From contig JAJNNQ010000002.1 of NCBI GenBank assembly GCA_027886175.1, positions 11,404,001-11,468,000 on the forward strand: a DNA stretch of 64,000 nucleotides, written 5' to 3'. Position 1 is the stretch's first letter. Each line of letters begins with the position of its first letter. Made by a program: the position numbers and the translations under genes. The DNA is from Phylloscopus collybita. Taxonomy: Eukaryota; Chordata; Aves; Passeriformes; Phylloscopidae. The notes under the pieces are model-generated. The model searched no databases. It was given only the letters and a program-made list of their open reading frames with translations, and had not been told where the DNA came from. Of this stretch, positions 25,105 to 36,965 are shown piece by piece.

Positions 25105-27590
25105 ACTGTGGATGACCTTACTTTATAAAGGGTACACAGGTATTTTAACATGATTTTCTATTTAATTGTTGAAATGTCATACTTTTCATTAAAAAAACCC
25201 AACAAAATATAAAAATATTTTTAAAGGGACAGAATGTGTCTGAAAATCCAACCAAGAGCCTGAAATCCATTCTTACATAAGTCAAGATGTACATTGATTT
25301 ACAAAAAGAATATACAAATAGTGGATGATTAAAAACGTAGTATCTGAGAAAACTGATATGATTTGGAAAAATGGTGACAAGAATAAAGGGAAATACAACA
25401 GCATAAAGGAGAAAATGAAGGCCTCAGTTGGTGATTACATTTTTGAGTTTCCCTTGGATTTAACACATTTCTACAGGAAATGGTCCACACTTCTTGGTAT
25501 TTCAGTGAACCAGCAAGTAAGCATTTCAGCAGTTCTAAACTGTATAATAATTTTAAATTGTGGGTATTTGTATTTCATCATCTGTGAGACTTTCTTCATG
25601 TGTTTCTTTGCCAAAGAATTCAACAGGAATTTGGATGGAAAAGATCTTCCACTGCAGAAATTCCAGGGACATTTTTCCGAAGTAAAAATGGGTAGCCTGG
25701 TCGTTTTCTTGAAAGATAGATTCTGGCCCACTCAAATAGAATTGGCAGCATATGGTAGCACTTTCTTGCACCATGGGATGGATTACTTAAACTCCATGAG
25801 GGGAGAAGCCATGCAAGCTCTTTTCAACAGTTTTGTTGCCTGCACCCAGGCAGTACCTGGCTTGGGTTCCTGATTGGTTTGGATTGTGAATCCCCCTAAG
25901 GCTTCCCATATACTGCATTGAGAAGGATTTCAGGAAAAAGATGATCTTAGCATTGCTCCAGACTGAAACAGTTGTGCCAACATTCCTACATCAATGTCTT
26001 TTACTAGGTGGTTTACTTAGTTTTCCTTGTATTCTTTAGCCATGATAAAATCAAGAGTGTTTATTATTTTCTCTCTATAATGCCCTGGCAATGTTTATAA
26101 ATCCTGTGCTGTGAGTCAGGCTTCCAAGACACTGGAGGTAAGGATGAGTTCCTGAAGTGTGATTTTAAAGGATGATTTTTTAAAAACAAATAGATTTCAT
26201 GTTGCTTTCTATTTATTAGTTTTGTTTTTCAAGACTCCGCATTTCACTCCTGCAAACTTTTCTTTCAGCTATGAGGCTGGAAATTTCTCCATGCCTTTGT
26301 CTTTCTTTTTTTTTTTCTTTTTTTTTCTTTTTTTTTTATTTAAATGAGGGCAGAGATATTTTCCTTGGCTTTAGTGTTAAGGAAAATAAATATTTGTAAA
26401 ATCCAAAGATTTTTTGTATATATTTATATTTTTAAAAAAATAAGAGTGGGTCTATACACCTCTCATATGATGATGTACCTATTTTATATCTGTGTGAGTT
26501 TTGTCATGTATATTTTAAAACTAGGAATATCAAGGATGCTTAATGCTATTATTCTTCCAGAGAAAGTACTGCATGGCATTCTTCCTAGCTTGCATTGGAG
26601 ACTGGCAGCTTTTAGAGAACATAATATATTTGTTACACAACAGTGCGCTTTGTATAACTTATCCTTTGTCCCAGAGAGAAAACTAGGTTAAACAATATGG
26701 TTTGTATGTAGATAGGTGTTAACAGAGAACCACATTTTGTAATCAGATCTTAGGCAACAGACCATTCATTTCATTTAGTTTGGAAGCAAAAAAATCCTGT
26801 TGCTCTGGTGGAATTACTCTTTGAGTACACTTATTTCTCATTTGAGGGAGGAGGGTCATATTCTTCTCTCACTTCCTGACTTTGGAACACAAGGTACAGG
26901 TAATCCAAGTGGCTGGAGAAGTGGGGAAAAGACATTAATTTGTCAGTCATTCTGGACTCCTATTGCATACAATAGCAATTACTCCTGCTCTTACATGACA
27001 TTGCTTAAAAATAACTACATCTCACACCACTTGTCTTACACAATGCAATGCACAGTAATACACAGATGAGAAAAATGAAGCTCAATATTGAAGGAACCAA
27101 AGTTATTGCTACATTGTTAATATATAAAGAGTGCTATATAATGGATGTTCTGCACTGTTCTGCTGTGGTAGATCAAATAATACTGTCATGTATCCTCCCT
27201 AATATCAGGATACTTTAAGCCACATCTCACTTACTACCAAGATTTCCAGATGCACTTTGAGACTTAATAAAATGCCTGCATACAATTATAATTGAAAAAT
27301 TAATATAATCTGATTCAATCACCCACTACAGGATCTGAAAATCCATAACTTAGAAGTAATGACATATAAACATTTTATAGAGGGAGAAAGCAGACAACCA
27401 GGAGGTGCTGAAATTATTGCTTGACCAGCTATATTTGGAACCTTTAACAACAGCCTGATTAAATACTGAGAGAGAGAATAAGAGAGAATATTAAGTCTTG
27501 CAAAAGAATAGTCTTTCTGCTAACAGATGGCACATCCTTTATCAACCGTCCCAGCATACAAAGAAAGTGCAAAGTAGCCTAGTTTCGATT
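25105..27590. other. Unannotated; contains a 182-codon open frame
   Basis: The frame at 25325-25873 (plus) is the longest outside recognised repeats. It has a Lys-rich N-terminal third, a hydrophobic stretch around residues 65-95 and a mixed C-terminus. I recognise no family. There is no promoter or polyadenylation context, the start has a stop just upstream, and a possible GTAAGC donor lies inside. I treat it as unproven. A T-rich stretch lies at 26307-26341. The remainder is AT-rich with a 115-codon frame of no recognisable content. A stretch near 27065 is faintly MIR-like. Confidence 0.4.
26307..26341. repeat. Poly(T) tract with C interruptions
   Basis: Runs of 8-13 T separated by single C residues, followed by ATTTAAATGA. 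It encodes the Phe-rich end of a spurious frame. Confidence 0.85.
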
Positions 27591-27658
27591 CAAAAACAAA
27601 AACAAAATCAAAATATAACACAAACAAACAAACAAACAAAACCCAACCAACCAACCAA
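27591..27658. repeat. (AAAAC)n / (AAAC)n / (CCAA)n compound microsatellite
   Basis: Three adjoining simple repeats with related units: AAAAC, then AAAC, then CCAA. Such stepwise change of unit suggests expansion after point mutation of an A-rich seed. Confidence 0.88.
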
Positions 27659-28030
27659 AAACGGCCACTCTCTACTGGACAGTCAATGTCCAGTAGAATA
27701 TTAGCAGGCATGGTTAGCCAAGCCCTGCAAATAACTCGAAGACAACCAAAAACTACTGACAAGAATGTTATATATGCAGCTGAACACAACAGCAGCCAGA
27801 AGTACATTGTCAAATCAGAAGATATTTGGGCAAGGCCCTAACAATCTAAATTCACTGGGATAACTCAAAATTACTCAGATTATGACTAATGGCATCTTCA
27901 ACATTTACAACTATTTGTAGGGTAGTAGAAAACCATTTACAGGTAAGGAGTAAATTCATGAAGCTTAAATTCAGAAAGAGGTACTTAGAGCATAAGGAAT
28001 CTTATGTTAAGGGAATGCTTACATCAGTTA

Positions 28031-28075
28031 ATGAGGTGTTGATTACTCATGAAGTGTTGATTACTCATGAGGTGT
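28031..28075. repeat. 18-bp tandem repeat, 2.5 copies
   Basis: Two full copies of an 18-bp unit (ATGAGGTGTTGATTACTC, with one G-to-A difference in the second) and half of a third. In translation it gives a repeated EVLITH. The low divergence suggests a recent local duplication. Confidence 0.9.
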
Positions 28076-30476
28076 AATAATGAGGGAAGACACAAAGTCT
28101 GGAGCACACAGAAGAATACTCTGGGCCTGATACCACTTCCTACAAAAAGGCAGTGGAGTTCCTTAGTCAGAAATATGCTAACCCTGGTATTTAGATGCCT
28201 TATGTACAATAGAAATAAAGACTTTTAGTGGAGGATTATTTTCATTTTTTGTAAAACAGATTACACTATTGTTATGCAATGCCTAAATTACACTTAGTCA
28301 AAATAGCTGCAGCTTGGTTTTGGTCTTGTATTCCCTGAGTTTTGTGAATAGTAAAAATACCTCCCAGAGATCATTGGATCACCTGCTTAGCTGCTGCAGC
28401 TTGTTTAACTCTTATGAAGAAAAATGACTTATAGAAATCACCACAAGCCACTGACTGAACCTGTATGGTGCGTGTTATATATTAAATATGATAATGCTCA
28501 GAAAAAGTTTGGACTACTGTCCTTTTCTTCTTTCTGGAAAAGACATCAGAATGACATAATAAGACATTTCTGACAGCCTTTGCAGAAGAAATATTGAATG
28601 ATATGGAATCCGAACTATTCCTCATTCATGACCTGGTAATTTGGGAATGAGGCTTTTGTATTTAATAGTTAGAAAAAAATATCTTGACATAAATCTATTT
28701 TTAAAATAATGTTCGCAGAAGAAGTCAACCTTTTAACCTAAGAACCTCAAGGACAACATGTTTATAAACTCTGGCTCATGCACAATCGAGGCACAGTAGT
28801 TTAAAGTGATTCTCTGAATGTTTTGAATTGACCAAACACAATTTCCAGAGGACTAAAAGCCCACTGTGGGGCTCTGTGATCCTCTTATCTATTCTCTCCT
28901 GTAAATTGACTATTGAATTATGACTATTGCCTTGCCTGAAGCTGCTAGAGGTGTCTCTGCAGAGGACAGAATGGCTCAGCAGTTCAGATCCCAGAGGGTC
29001 AGGAGAGGAGAAAGAGCAGAGTTTACCTTTCTCTCAAGAGTTCCTGGGCTTTCAGATACTCATTGGGCTGCTACTAAGTTAAAGAAAGTACAACCTAAGT
29101 AACATATGGTAAAGACAAATAAGAGCTACCAAGCAGCAGATATTCTTTTAACTTCTTTCATGGCAGGTCACTTCAACTGACCCTGGGTGTTGTAGGGCTG
29201 CCTGTACCATTACTGTCCCTCTCCTGCCTGGCCTCAGAGGGAGTCTGCTGAGAAAAGTGTCTGGTATGCTTGAAATTAAAGTCCTTCCTTCCTTCCTTCC
29301 TGTGCCATTCCATTCCTTGTTTTAAGCCTGTAGTTGGCACATGCAGCAAATTCCCTTGTGCTCCATGGCTTTGCATATTAGTTAATTCCCCTTCAGAAAA
29401 AGTGTATTTCTTTCCTTGTCTCTTTGTAATCATCTGGAAAAGTTTTTGATCCCATGTGTGCTACTCCAGGGTTTTTCCCTACCACATCAAGCAGCAATAT
29501 TTCAATAGTCACCTTCTCAGGATTCCCCTAAAGTGGGAAGATTGGCACCACTAAACAAAATCTGTGGGAGATAGAGTGGAATGAGGTAAGGGCAGCTATA
29601 ACAATAACACACACCTCCTTCACATCATGCTTGCTGAAGGGTAATTTCTGTTGGTGGGAAGAGATTTTTTTGTTCCTGTGCTTGGAAGGGGACACCTGGG
29701 GGGTGTGAAGAGAGCAGCCATGCTGTCACACTGGTGCAGTCAGGCGTGGGACACAACCCCACAGTAGGACCCACAAGCTTGGCCTCAGCTCTCAGATAAT
29801 GCAGCTGTGTGGAACCAGGTACAACACCATGGCAAACTTAGAGTGGGAGAAGAGCAAGTATGTATGAGCCAACAGGCTGGTTGCAAAAGAGTGTGTAGAC
29901 ACATTATTTAGTTTTTCTAAAGCAATGCAGAAGTCTAAACAGTATACCACTGACAATTACAAAATTGGCCGTGCATAACCATCATTGCTATTTCAGTCAG
30001 AAATTCACTAGGGAAATGTTTAGATTCCATCCTCCCTGAGTAAACTGAATTTTAATATAGTAGTTTTGAATTATTATCAGCTCAAAAATCTTGAAGAAAT
30101 AAGGAAAGGGAAGGGTGGCACTACACTTCCCCTGCTAGTCTCCTATAGATAAAAGGAGAAGGAAACCCAATGATTTGTCCACCACCCTCATTCCCTATGA
30201 ATAAGAATCAAATGATAAAATTTGAAGAAAGCAGTTTTAGGAGATTTACTTGTACTACCTATGTAAAATTACACTCAAATCTCAATATGTTCTGATTATG
30301 GTATAGGAAAGAATTTTTAACGAGACCTTTGATCCAGCCTATTTTATGGTGAACAAGGTTCAGTTGCTATCAGGTGGGCCCACATTTTTCCATTACCATT
30401 TCATTATTCATTCAAACTCAGTCACAGTGATTGTTCACTGGGCATTTCCCTGGGGTCAGTATAAGTACCTCAGTGA

Positions 30477-30491
30477 ATTGCATATGCAAAT
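30477..30491. promoter_or_regulatory. Palindromic octamer-like site
   Basis: The bases ATTGCATATGCAAAT form a near-perfect dyad around TGCATATGCA. They contain the ATGCAAAT octamer recognised by POU-domain proteins and resemble the palindromic arrangement bound by POU dimers. The site is short enough to arise by chance, and there is no gene context to support regulation. Confidence 0.2.
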
Positions 30492-30627
30492 ATTTGGCAT
30501 AATGAGGTGCAGATTCAAAATAATAGCCACAAACCAAAGAGATACTTGGAACAATCTGGGCAATAGAAATGCAAGGATGGTCATCTGTGTTGACAGTTGT
30601 ATGAACCAGATAAAAAAAAAATGCTAC

Positions 30628-30667
30628 AGGAAACAACACAGCTTAATAGGAAACAACACAGCTTAAT
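30628..30667. repeat. 20-bp perfect tandem duplication
   Basis: AGGAAACAACACAGCTTAAT occurs twice back to back without any mismatch, so the duplication is young or under gene conversion. Confidence 0.93.
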
Positions 30668-31124
30668 ATTTTATAATATTTCACTTCACACTAACCTTGT
30701 TTTCCCAGCTCTTTGTCTCCTTTGTTAACAGCATGCAAGATTTTACTGCAGGAATATCAACATCATTATCATTTTTTTAAAAAATGTGCCACATCAACAG
30801 AAAAATAAAATTTGGCCACTAGAAAAATACTAGAGCCACTAAACAGAGAAATAAAATTTTCTCTAAGGTCCATTAGCTTTCTAAGGAGAAAAGGAGAAAA
30901 AAAAATCCTGCCTGATCAAATTATGTCAACTATCAACAACTATCAATATTTTATGCCTGAATCAAAAATTTGGGCCTCATCCTGACACTCTGGTGACACC
31001 AGAGAAGCAAAGACTTCTATTAGGATTTGGTGTTTGTGTTATATTAGTGGTGCATTAAAAAGCATTTTTTAGCTCAAAAACTTAAGGCATGTTACAGAGG
31101 TGATGACACCTACTTCCTCTGTGC

Positions 31125-31245
31125 AGGTGAAAAAAAAAGAAAATGTGCAGTGGGAAGTGACTAGCAGAAGTCATTTAGCAAACTAATGTTTAAATTGGGA
31201 TCACAAATTTCTCATGAGTAGTGCTCAGATCATGACAGAAGGCAG
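31125..31245 (+). mobile_element. Possible MIR-like (CORE-SINE) remnant
   Basis: The order GGTGAAAA..., AGTGGGAAGTGACTAGCAGA, AGTCATTTAGCAA, AAATTGGGATCACAAATTTC, GTGCTCAGATCATG follows the MIR consensus that I remember (GAAACTGAGGC, GTGACTTGCCCAAGGTCAC, GGGATTxGAACCC, TGCTCTxACCACT). Identity is low, as expected for an ancient SINE. Chance similarity is possible. Confidence 0.35.
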
Positions 31246-34200
31246 GTGACATCCAAGGATTTCTTTCTGGTGCTTGCACAAATATTTGTGTTGAATAGAT
31301 TGGAGGAAAGAGTTTATAAATTTGAATTGAGCTAAAGCAGAAACTTGTTCTGGATTTATACTGCAGAAATTTTTCTTCTTGCTTGAATTTATTAGTAGTT
31401 CTTATTTTCTGCTACTCCTCATCCATTAGCAAGTAACTGATAAAGCTCCACAGGTCACAACTTGTAGATTTTATCATGAGATCATAGGTGAGCTATGACA
31501 GAACTGTTCCTTAAAGCACACCTCAGGTCTCCATTTCCTCTGACAAGGAAATAATTGGAGAACAGAGTAGTCACTGATATTTCAATCATCAGATCCCTAA
31601 AATAAGCTGCAATTTAAATGTTGGATTCTGCTGAGCCAATATGAGCTGTCTACAACTTATCTAAAGCTAGATAGATAAAGTTAGTGCTCTTTATAAGTCA
31701 CTGGGAGAAGATTGGCAGCCACTGAAAGTAATCCATGATTCCTATTTTACACATTTTTTAGTCTTGAAAGATATGTCCTCTGGAGATACCTCTCTCTCTT
31801 AAGAATAGAGGACATACAGGCAACTAATTTAGAAACTATGTAAATACACATGACTAAAATTCTTGAGGAATGTCTGACACTAGTTAAAATATTTCATCAG
31901 TTGGACTGTTCAGGTGTTACTCATACAGATTTCTACATTGTCAGATAAATCCTATTTGTAGTAGTGTGTGACCACACCTTAAAATAGTAATTCAATTAAT
32001 AATTATCTCCTGTTTTACTTTTCTACCTCATTTGTTATAAGCTTTCCATTTCCTGCCTCCTCTTGACTAATAATGAGATTGCAATCTTTCCCAAGGCTGA
32101 GACCCTACTGCCATCGCATCTCTTCAACAACCCTGTCCCAAAACTGAGGATTCCTGCAAAACTACAAAGCAAAAAGACAATAAAAATCACATTAGTATAT
32201 CATATTATTAATTACAAGAGGCATAATAAATAATTTGTTTTATCTCACCTTTGTCTGTTACTAATCTTAATACAATAAGAAGAAATTTGTAAATGGCTTT
32301 AAGGTGACAGATTTTGGGCCAGCATGGGAGATCTCTACTGCATGTCCTCAGCTTGGGGAATAGAAAGCAAGTGTTCAAATATCTTCCTGAATTCATATTT
32401 CAAAGTTATGGGCATTTCCTAGAACACCAAACACTCATAATATGATAGCATAATCTCACAGGAGAATTTTGTAATTCCATCATAAACTGTTTTACACATT
32501 GATGATCTTGCTCCACTTACTACTGGAAATAGTACTGAATAAATTTATATCAAGCATTAAAAAAGTCTACTTGAATATTTGAAATCACTAGCATATAAGT
32601 TAGAGATGATTTTGCTTATGAGCAGAATACTGCGTGTTTTTCTTTCTGTACACTGAAATGGAGAAAAAACCAAAGCCATGAAACAGTAACTAACAGTTTG
32701 TGCAAAATTTTGCAGTCTGTCTGGGACTGAGAAACAAACTGAAAAATCCCACCCTACTCATTGTAATTCTGTGTCTATTTAACTTTGTATCTTTAAGGAA
32801 TTTTTGTAGGTCAATCCAATCCTGAAGTAAATTAAACAGACTGTGAATTAATTTGGTGTGGGCAGAGGTAAATTGGTGGTTAAGTATAAAATACATGTGA
32901 TAACCAGCAGAGAATATTGATTTTTATTTTTTTACTATAAAGAAATTTGAGGGGGTGACTTTTTGAAAGAGTTTGTCTTCTTCCTAACAGCACTGTAACT
33001 ATGGCATAATTGGGGACTGTATATGTCTTAATTCCACCAGTCAATCCTATGCACTGTTCCTCTGCCTGTTATTACGCACAGTAACACTTTGAACTTTCAC
33101 ATGCCTATATTTATTCAACAGATGGCAGAGCTTGTGAGAGGATCAAACACCTTCCTGACAAGAGAGCAGCTCATTTTGTGCAAGGAAACTGCCAGATATC
33201 TTTACTGGATGGTAAACAAACTGATAGCCTGCTTCTTTTCCCAGGAGGAATTAGCTGCATGCAGCAGCCACAAAGAGGGCAGGGAGGCATGAGCTGCTGA
33301 ATCCTGCAAGCCTTAATTCAGTGTCTGGTAAGGAGACACTGAATGTACCTTGCAGTAGGTTGCTAAGATGAAAAGTTCACCCTCAAACTACGCATCATCT
33401 GAATAAAAAACCTTTATGGAAACATTCTCTTAATTGTAATAGAGAATGAGAATCTTTCTGCAATTTTCTGTATTAGCCTACAAATTCGGATTATCTGTTT
33501 AAATAAGTCCTAAAACAACTTCAGCATGGCTTTATGGTTTTACCAGAACATGATGCTAAATAACAGGAGTCACAGTGGTCCTGTGTACTATCTGTTTTGA
33601 GATAGCTAAGATGTACCACCAGGGGCTATTATTTGAACTGGACAGTTTTAACTGCAGAATATTTTTTATAGAATCTTCTTTCCATCGGAGCATATTGTTT
33701 TCCTTTCTGACTGTTTTTCTCGGATTTTTTATAACAGACAATGCCTCAGCATGAACTTATCACCCAAATCTTCAAAATACATCAGACCTAGCTCCATAGT
33801 GCCTTGTTTCAGCTTTAAAGTGGAGTAGAACAGAATTCACTGATTTACACCTCCAAAAAATGTTTCAAGAGGAGAGAAATAACAAGAATATGAATTACAG
33901 GAACCAGCATGTGTTGGTGAAACACAGAAGGAGGGGAAAGTCCAGTGGGAAGTCCTTTATAACAGCAGCAGACAGTGCTTTCTGAAGTGCCCTTGGAAAC
34001 AGAAATGTGTGCACTGTTGCCCAGGTGACAAAATCCACGTACACGGTGCCTACTGTGAATAAAACAACTGACACTGCCCGGTCCATGTGGAGTGGCCACT
34101 GTTAGTGATACTGAGAGCTATCACTTTGAATGGGCATGAGAAGCAAACCCTATTCTTGTGGATATGTGTTAATAGTCTGCTGGACTAGGCAGCAGTAAAG

Positions 34201-35170
34201 GTATAGATTCTCCAAGGGAGTTTTTGTAATTAAGATTTCTTTTCATTTCTACAAATATGTACATACTTTCCATTATTTCTTTCTCGTATATTTTGCAGTG
34301 CCAAAGAAAATACATAAGGATTTTCTCAGGTTAGACCTTATTTTACCTTGGTGGTAAAGTTCAAGTGGCATTTGTTTCCTTAACCCGATTTTTAATTTCT
34401 CTGGTTCTTTCAGACTCTTACATAGTTATGCACTTGAAACATTATAGACATACAGTACATAAAACTAACACCTTAAAGGTGAATTGTTTTCTCCTTCTTC
34501 ATCCATTCATATGTCCTAACTTGTTCTGCAAAACATTTTTCCTAATTAAATGTTCCCTTTCACGTTAATCCCTTAACATCTACCTAGGAATCAAGAACAA
34601 ATGTTTCCCATTGTTCTCATGGAGTTGCTGGGAGCTTACCTCTCTTGCTGCAATGTTCAGCCCTTGCTAGTTGGCTTGCATTTTCCCTTGAGTTAGCAGC
34701 TGACTTGGCTGCCAGTTAATGTTTCTCTGATTTTCTGCTCCATGGCTTCACCAGCAGCTTATTGCCTAGCATGAAAGAGAAAACTGAACTCAGAAATAAA
34801 AAAGAGAATTCACAAAGGTCCATATCTTCTCTTCCTTTCTGGGTTTTAAGAGGTTCAACCCCGATAACACACTCTCTCATAATTATGTCTGCCCTTTTTA
34901 TAGAGCTATATTCTTTATGAAAAAGTAATAGCACATCCAAACTGGTAATGGTGTATATCTTCAATCCCTACTTATCTGAACAGAAAGTACTTGTAGAAAG
35001 GTTAAGGATACCGTGTACACCTCTCTCTTACCTCTCCTATCTAATACAAACTAAATTATTTCAGGGTTTTTTTCTCTAATATAGCTCTCTAATCTACTGC
35101 CAGCAACACCGTTGACTTTCTCTGCTTTTCATATGCTTTAAATGACAGGTATGATTTAAACAGCAAATGC

Positions 35171-35191
35171 GGGGGGGGGGGGGGGGGGGGG
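35171..35191 (+). repeat. G21 homopolymer
   Basis: Twenty-one consecutive G residues preceded by ATGC and followed by AACAC and an AAAC array. It is a strong potential G-quadruplex sequence on the plus strand. Long G runs are rare and unstable, and the true length may differ because such runs are hard to sequence. Confidence 0.9.
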
Positions 35192-35228
35192 AACACAAAC
35201 AAACAAACAAACAAACAAACAAACAAAA
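35192..35228. repeat. (AAAC)n microsatellite abutting G21
   Basis: Seven or more AAAC units directly follow the G run, then AAAAAACACCACACCACC. The G run and AAAC array together form a compound simple repeat of about 60 bp. Confidence 0.9.
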
Positions 35229-36479
35229 AACACCACACCACCACCAAAAAATGGAAGAGACTCAAGAGGACAAGGACTTGTTCAGGGTGTTTGATTTGTG
35301 GGGGTTTTTTTCATAGGTGAGTACAGCTTCAGTGGAGAACAGGTTATGTGCCTGCTCATACACACCTTTGAAAAATATATAATATTTTTCACGTTTTTTA
35401 ATTTAGAAAGTTGTCAGTGGAGACGACTGGAAAATTTGTGTCTTTTACTCTTAAAAAAGGGAAAAAAACAGGTGAAAATTCATATTCGGCTTTGCTAAAA
35501 CAATTTGATATACCACCTGCAAAGCTAAAAAAATTACTTAAGAACAGGTTATATCTCATTCTTAGAGAGTTGATGTGAAAAGAAAACTTGAAATCCCAGG
35601 ACATGCCAAACTTTTATTGTGGTAAAGATGCTAGGCAAAATTTCAGGGAAGGTTTAGAGCAAGAAATAGATTTGACTATTTCCACTACTGCTACTACTCA
35701 GTTTCTTGGAAAATTTTTCTTTCTCTTCTTATCCGTATTTACCCTAATGTCATGTGCAGATGATTCACAGCTGTTCATGATATAAGAATGTAGAAAAATA
35801 TTACTTCTCCTCCTTTATCCTATATATTAGTACAGAATTTTCATTCAATTTTGATAAAACAGGATTCATCTTTTATGGGAAATATAATTCAAGAAATACA
35901 GACATGTATTTGTTTAGATGATCTATTTAACTGCACTGGGTTTTTTTCCCATGGTCACCAGAGGCTTACGAATGCAATCAACTTTCTTTACTAATAGCAG
36001 GGAGGTGAGGAAGTGCTCACTGAAGATGCTCACATCTATGTACAATGAATAACATCTAAAGAAACTTGTGGTCCCTCAGAATACAGAAAAGCAAAATAAC
36101 CATTCAGAACAATGTGGCAGAGCACACGTTAGCTCTGTCTTGCAGCTTGTACCACATTTTCCCCATAGTGTTTTTGGAGCTGTTATCCAGTAAGAAACAA
36201 AATTGTTGCTGCATAGCTAGGTGATCTACAGCCTAAAAAATATTTTGATAGTGGCAAAACCATATGTAATATTTTTCACTCCAGGAACAAATTTTTGAGA
36301 GGAGTCCTTATCCCAATTTTCAAAACACTTCCTTTTAAACCATCATTTTAATTTTTGATATGCAATTGTCTGAACTATAAAGACACCTAAAATTAGAAAT
36401 TCCTCATTACCACCTTACACAGCTGTGGGAACTCAATCACTGACATTGTTATAAGCTGGTTTACAAAACATCTCTCAGG
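35229..36479. other. Unannotated AT-rich sequence
   Basis: Open frames here are under 70 codons and have no recognisable content. I see no repeat family. Confidence 0.5.
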
Positions 36480-36565
36480 AATAGTTGAGGTGCAGTCAGC
36501 TTTTTCTTCAGGAAGTAGGGTGGCCTGACTGACCACTTTCCAGCCCTATTTTCTATGACTGTATT
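36480..36565 (+). mobile_element. CR1 LINE 3'-end fragment
   Basis: The stretch GGTGGCCTGACTGACC, ACTTTCCAGCCCTATTTTC and TATGACTGTA parallels the CR1 3' end as I know it (GGGTTGGACTAGATGACC, GTCCCTTCCAACCC, ATTCTATGATTCTATG). It is short, about 85 bp, and diverged, with only one poor copy of the terminal octamer. The orientation is opposite to the better CR1 tail 320 bp downstream. Confidence 0.5.
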
Positions 36566-36882
36566 ACTAAGACAAGATGAAAATACTTTTAAAGTCAATT
36601 TAGTTTAAAAGGCTTTGAGAAGTTATTTACAATGGAAAACAGCATCATCCAATTTCACAGCTTAAATGAAAACTGCCTTTATGTCTGCAACAAAGCTGAA
36701 ATACCTCAATCACATACACACTCCATGGTTCCTCAAAAATTATTTCTAAAAAAATTCTTTAGCATGGTGTCAAGCCACCATAAGAACAAAGTATCTCAAA
36801 CTTCAAAATGCTTTGGATGGAGTTCATTCACCAGCACAGTCCCATTTTTTGGGGAGAACTGCCACAGCCAAATAAAAAATAA

Positions 36883-36965
36883 CAGAATCATAGAATGGTT
36901 TGGGTTGGAAAGACCTAAAAGATCATCTAATTCCAACTGGGCATGGGTAGAGCTTTGGGCCAAGA
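36883..36965 (-). mobile_element. CR1 LINE 3' end, severely 5'-truncated
   Basis: AGAATCATAGAATGGTTTGG, GTTGGAAAGACCTAAAAG and ATCATCTAATTCCAAC are the reverse complement of the CR1 3' end: the (ATTCTATG)n octamer tail preceded by the conserved 'GACCTTTAAAGGTCCCTTCCAACC' type segment. The match is strong to about 36937 and fades after it. CR1 copies are usually truncated at the 5' end, and this one keeps under 90 bp. A 144-codon forward frame (36632-37066) reads through it and is not a gene. Confidence 0.88.

Larger units (their letters stand above)
28076..35170. other. AT-rich sequence, no supported gene
   Basis: About 7 kb with frames of at most 106 codons, none recognisable. A modestly GC-rich stretch at 29660-29860 has no identifiable content. 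Small items inside (30477, 30628, 31125) are listed separately. A run of four to five CCTT units lies at 29283-29300. I see nothing else. Confidence 0.5.

Noticed and set aside
27040..27110. Second MIR-like stretch (GATGAGAAAAATGAAGCTCA)
   Set aside because: Only one short block matches, and the following blocks expected in MIR are absent.
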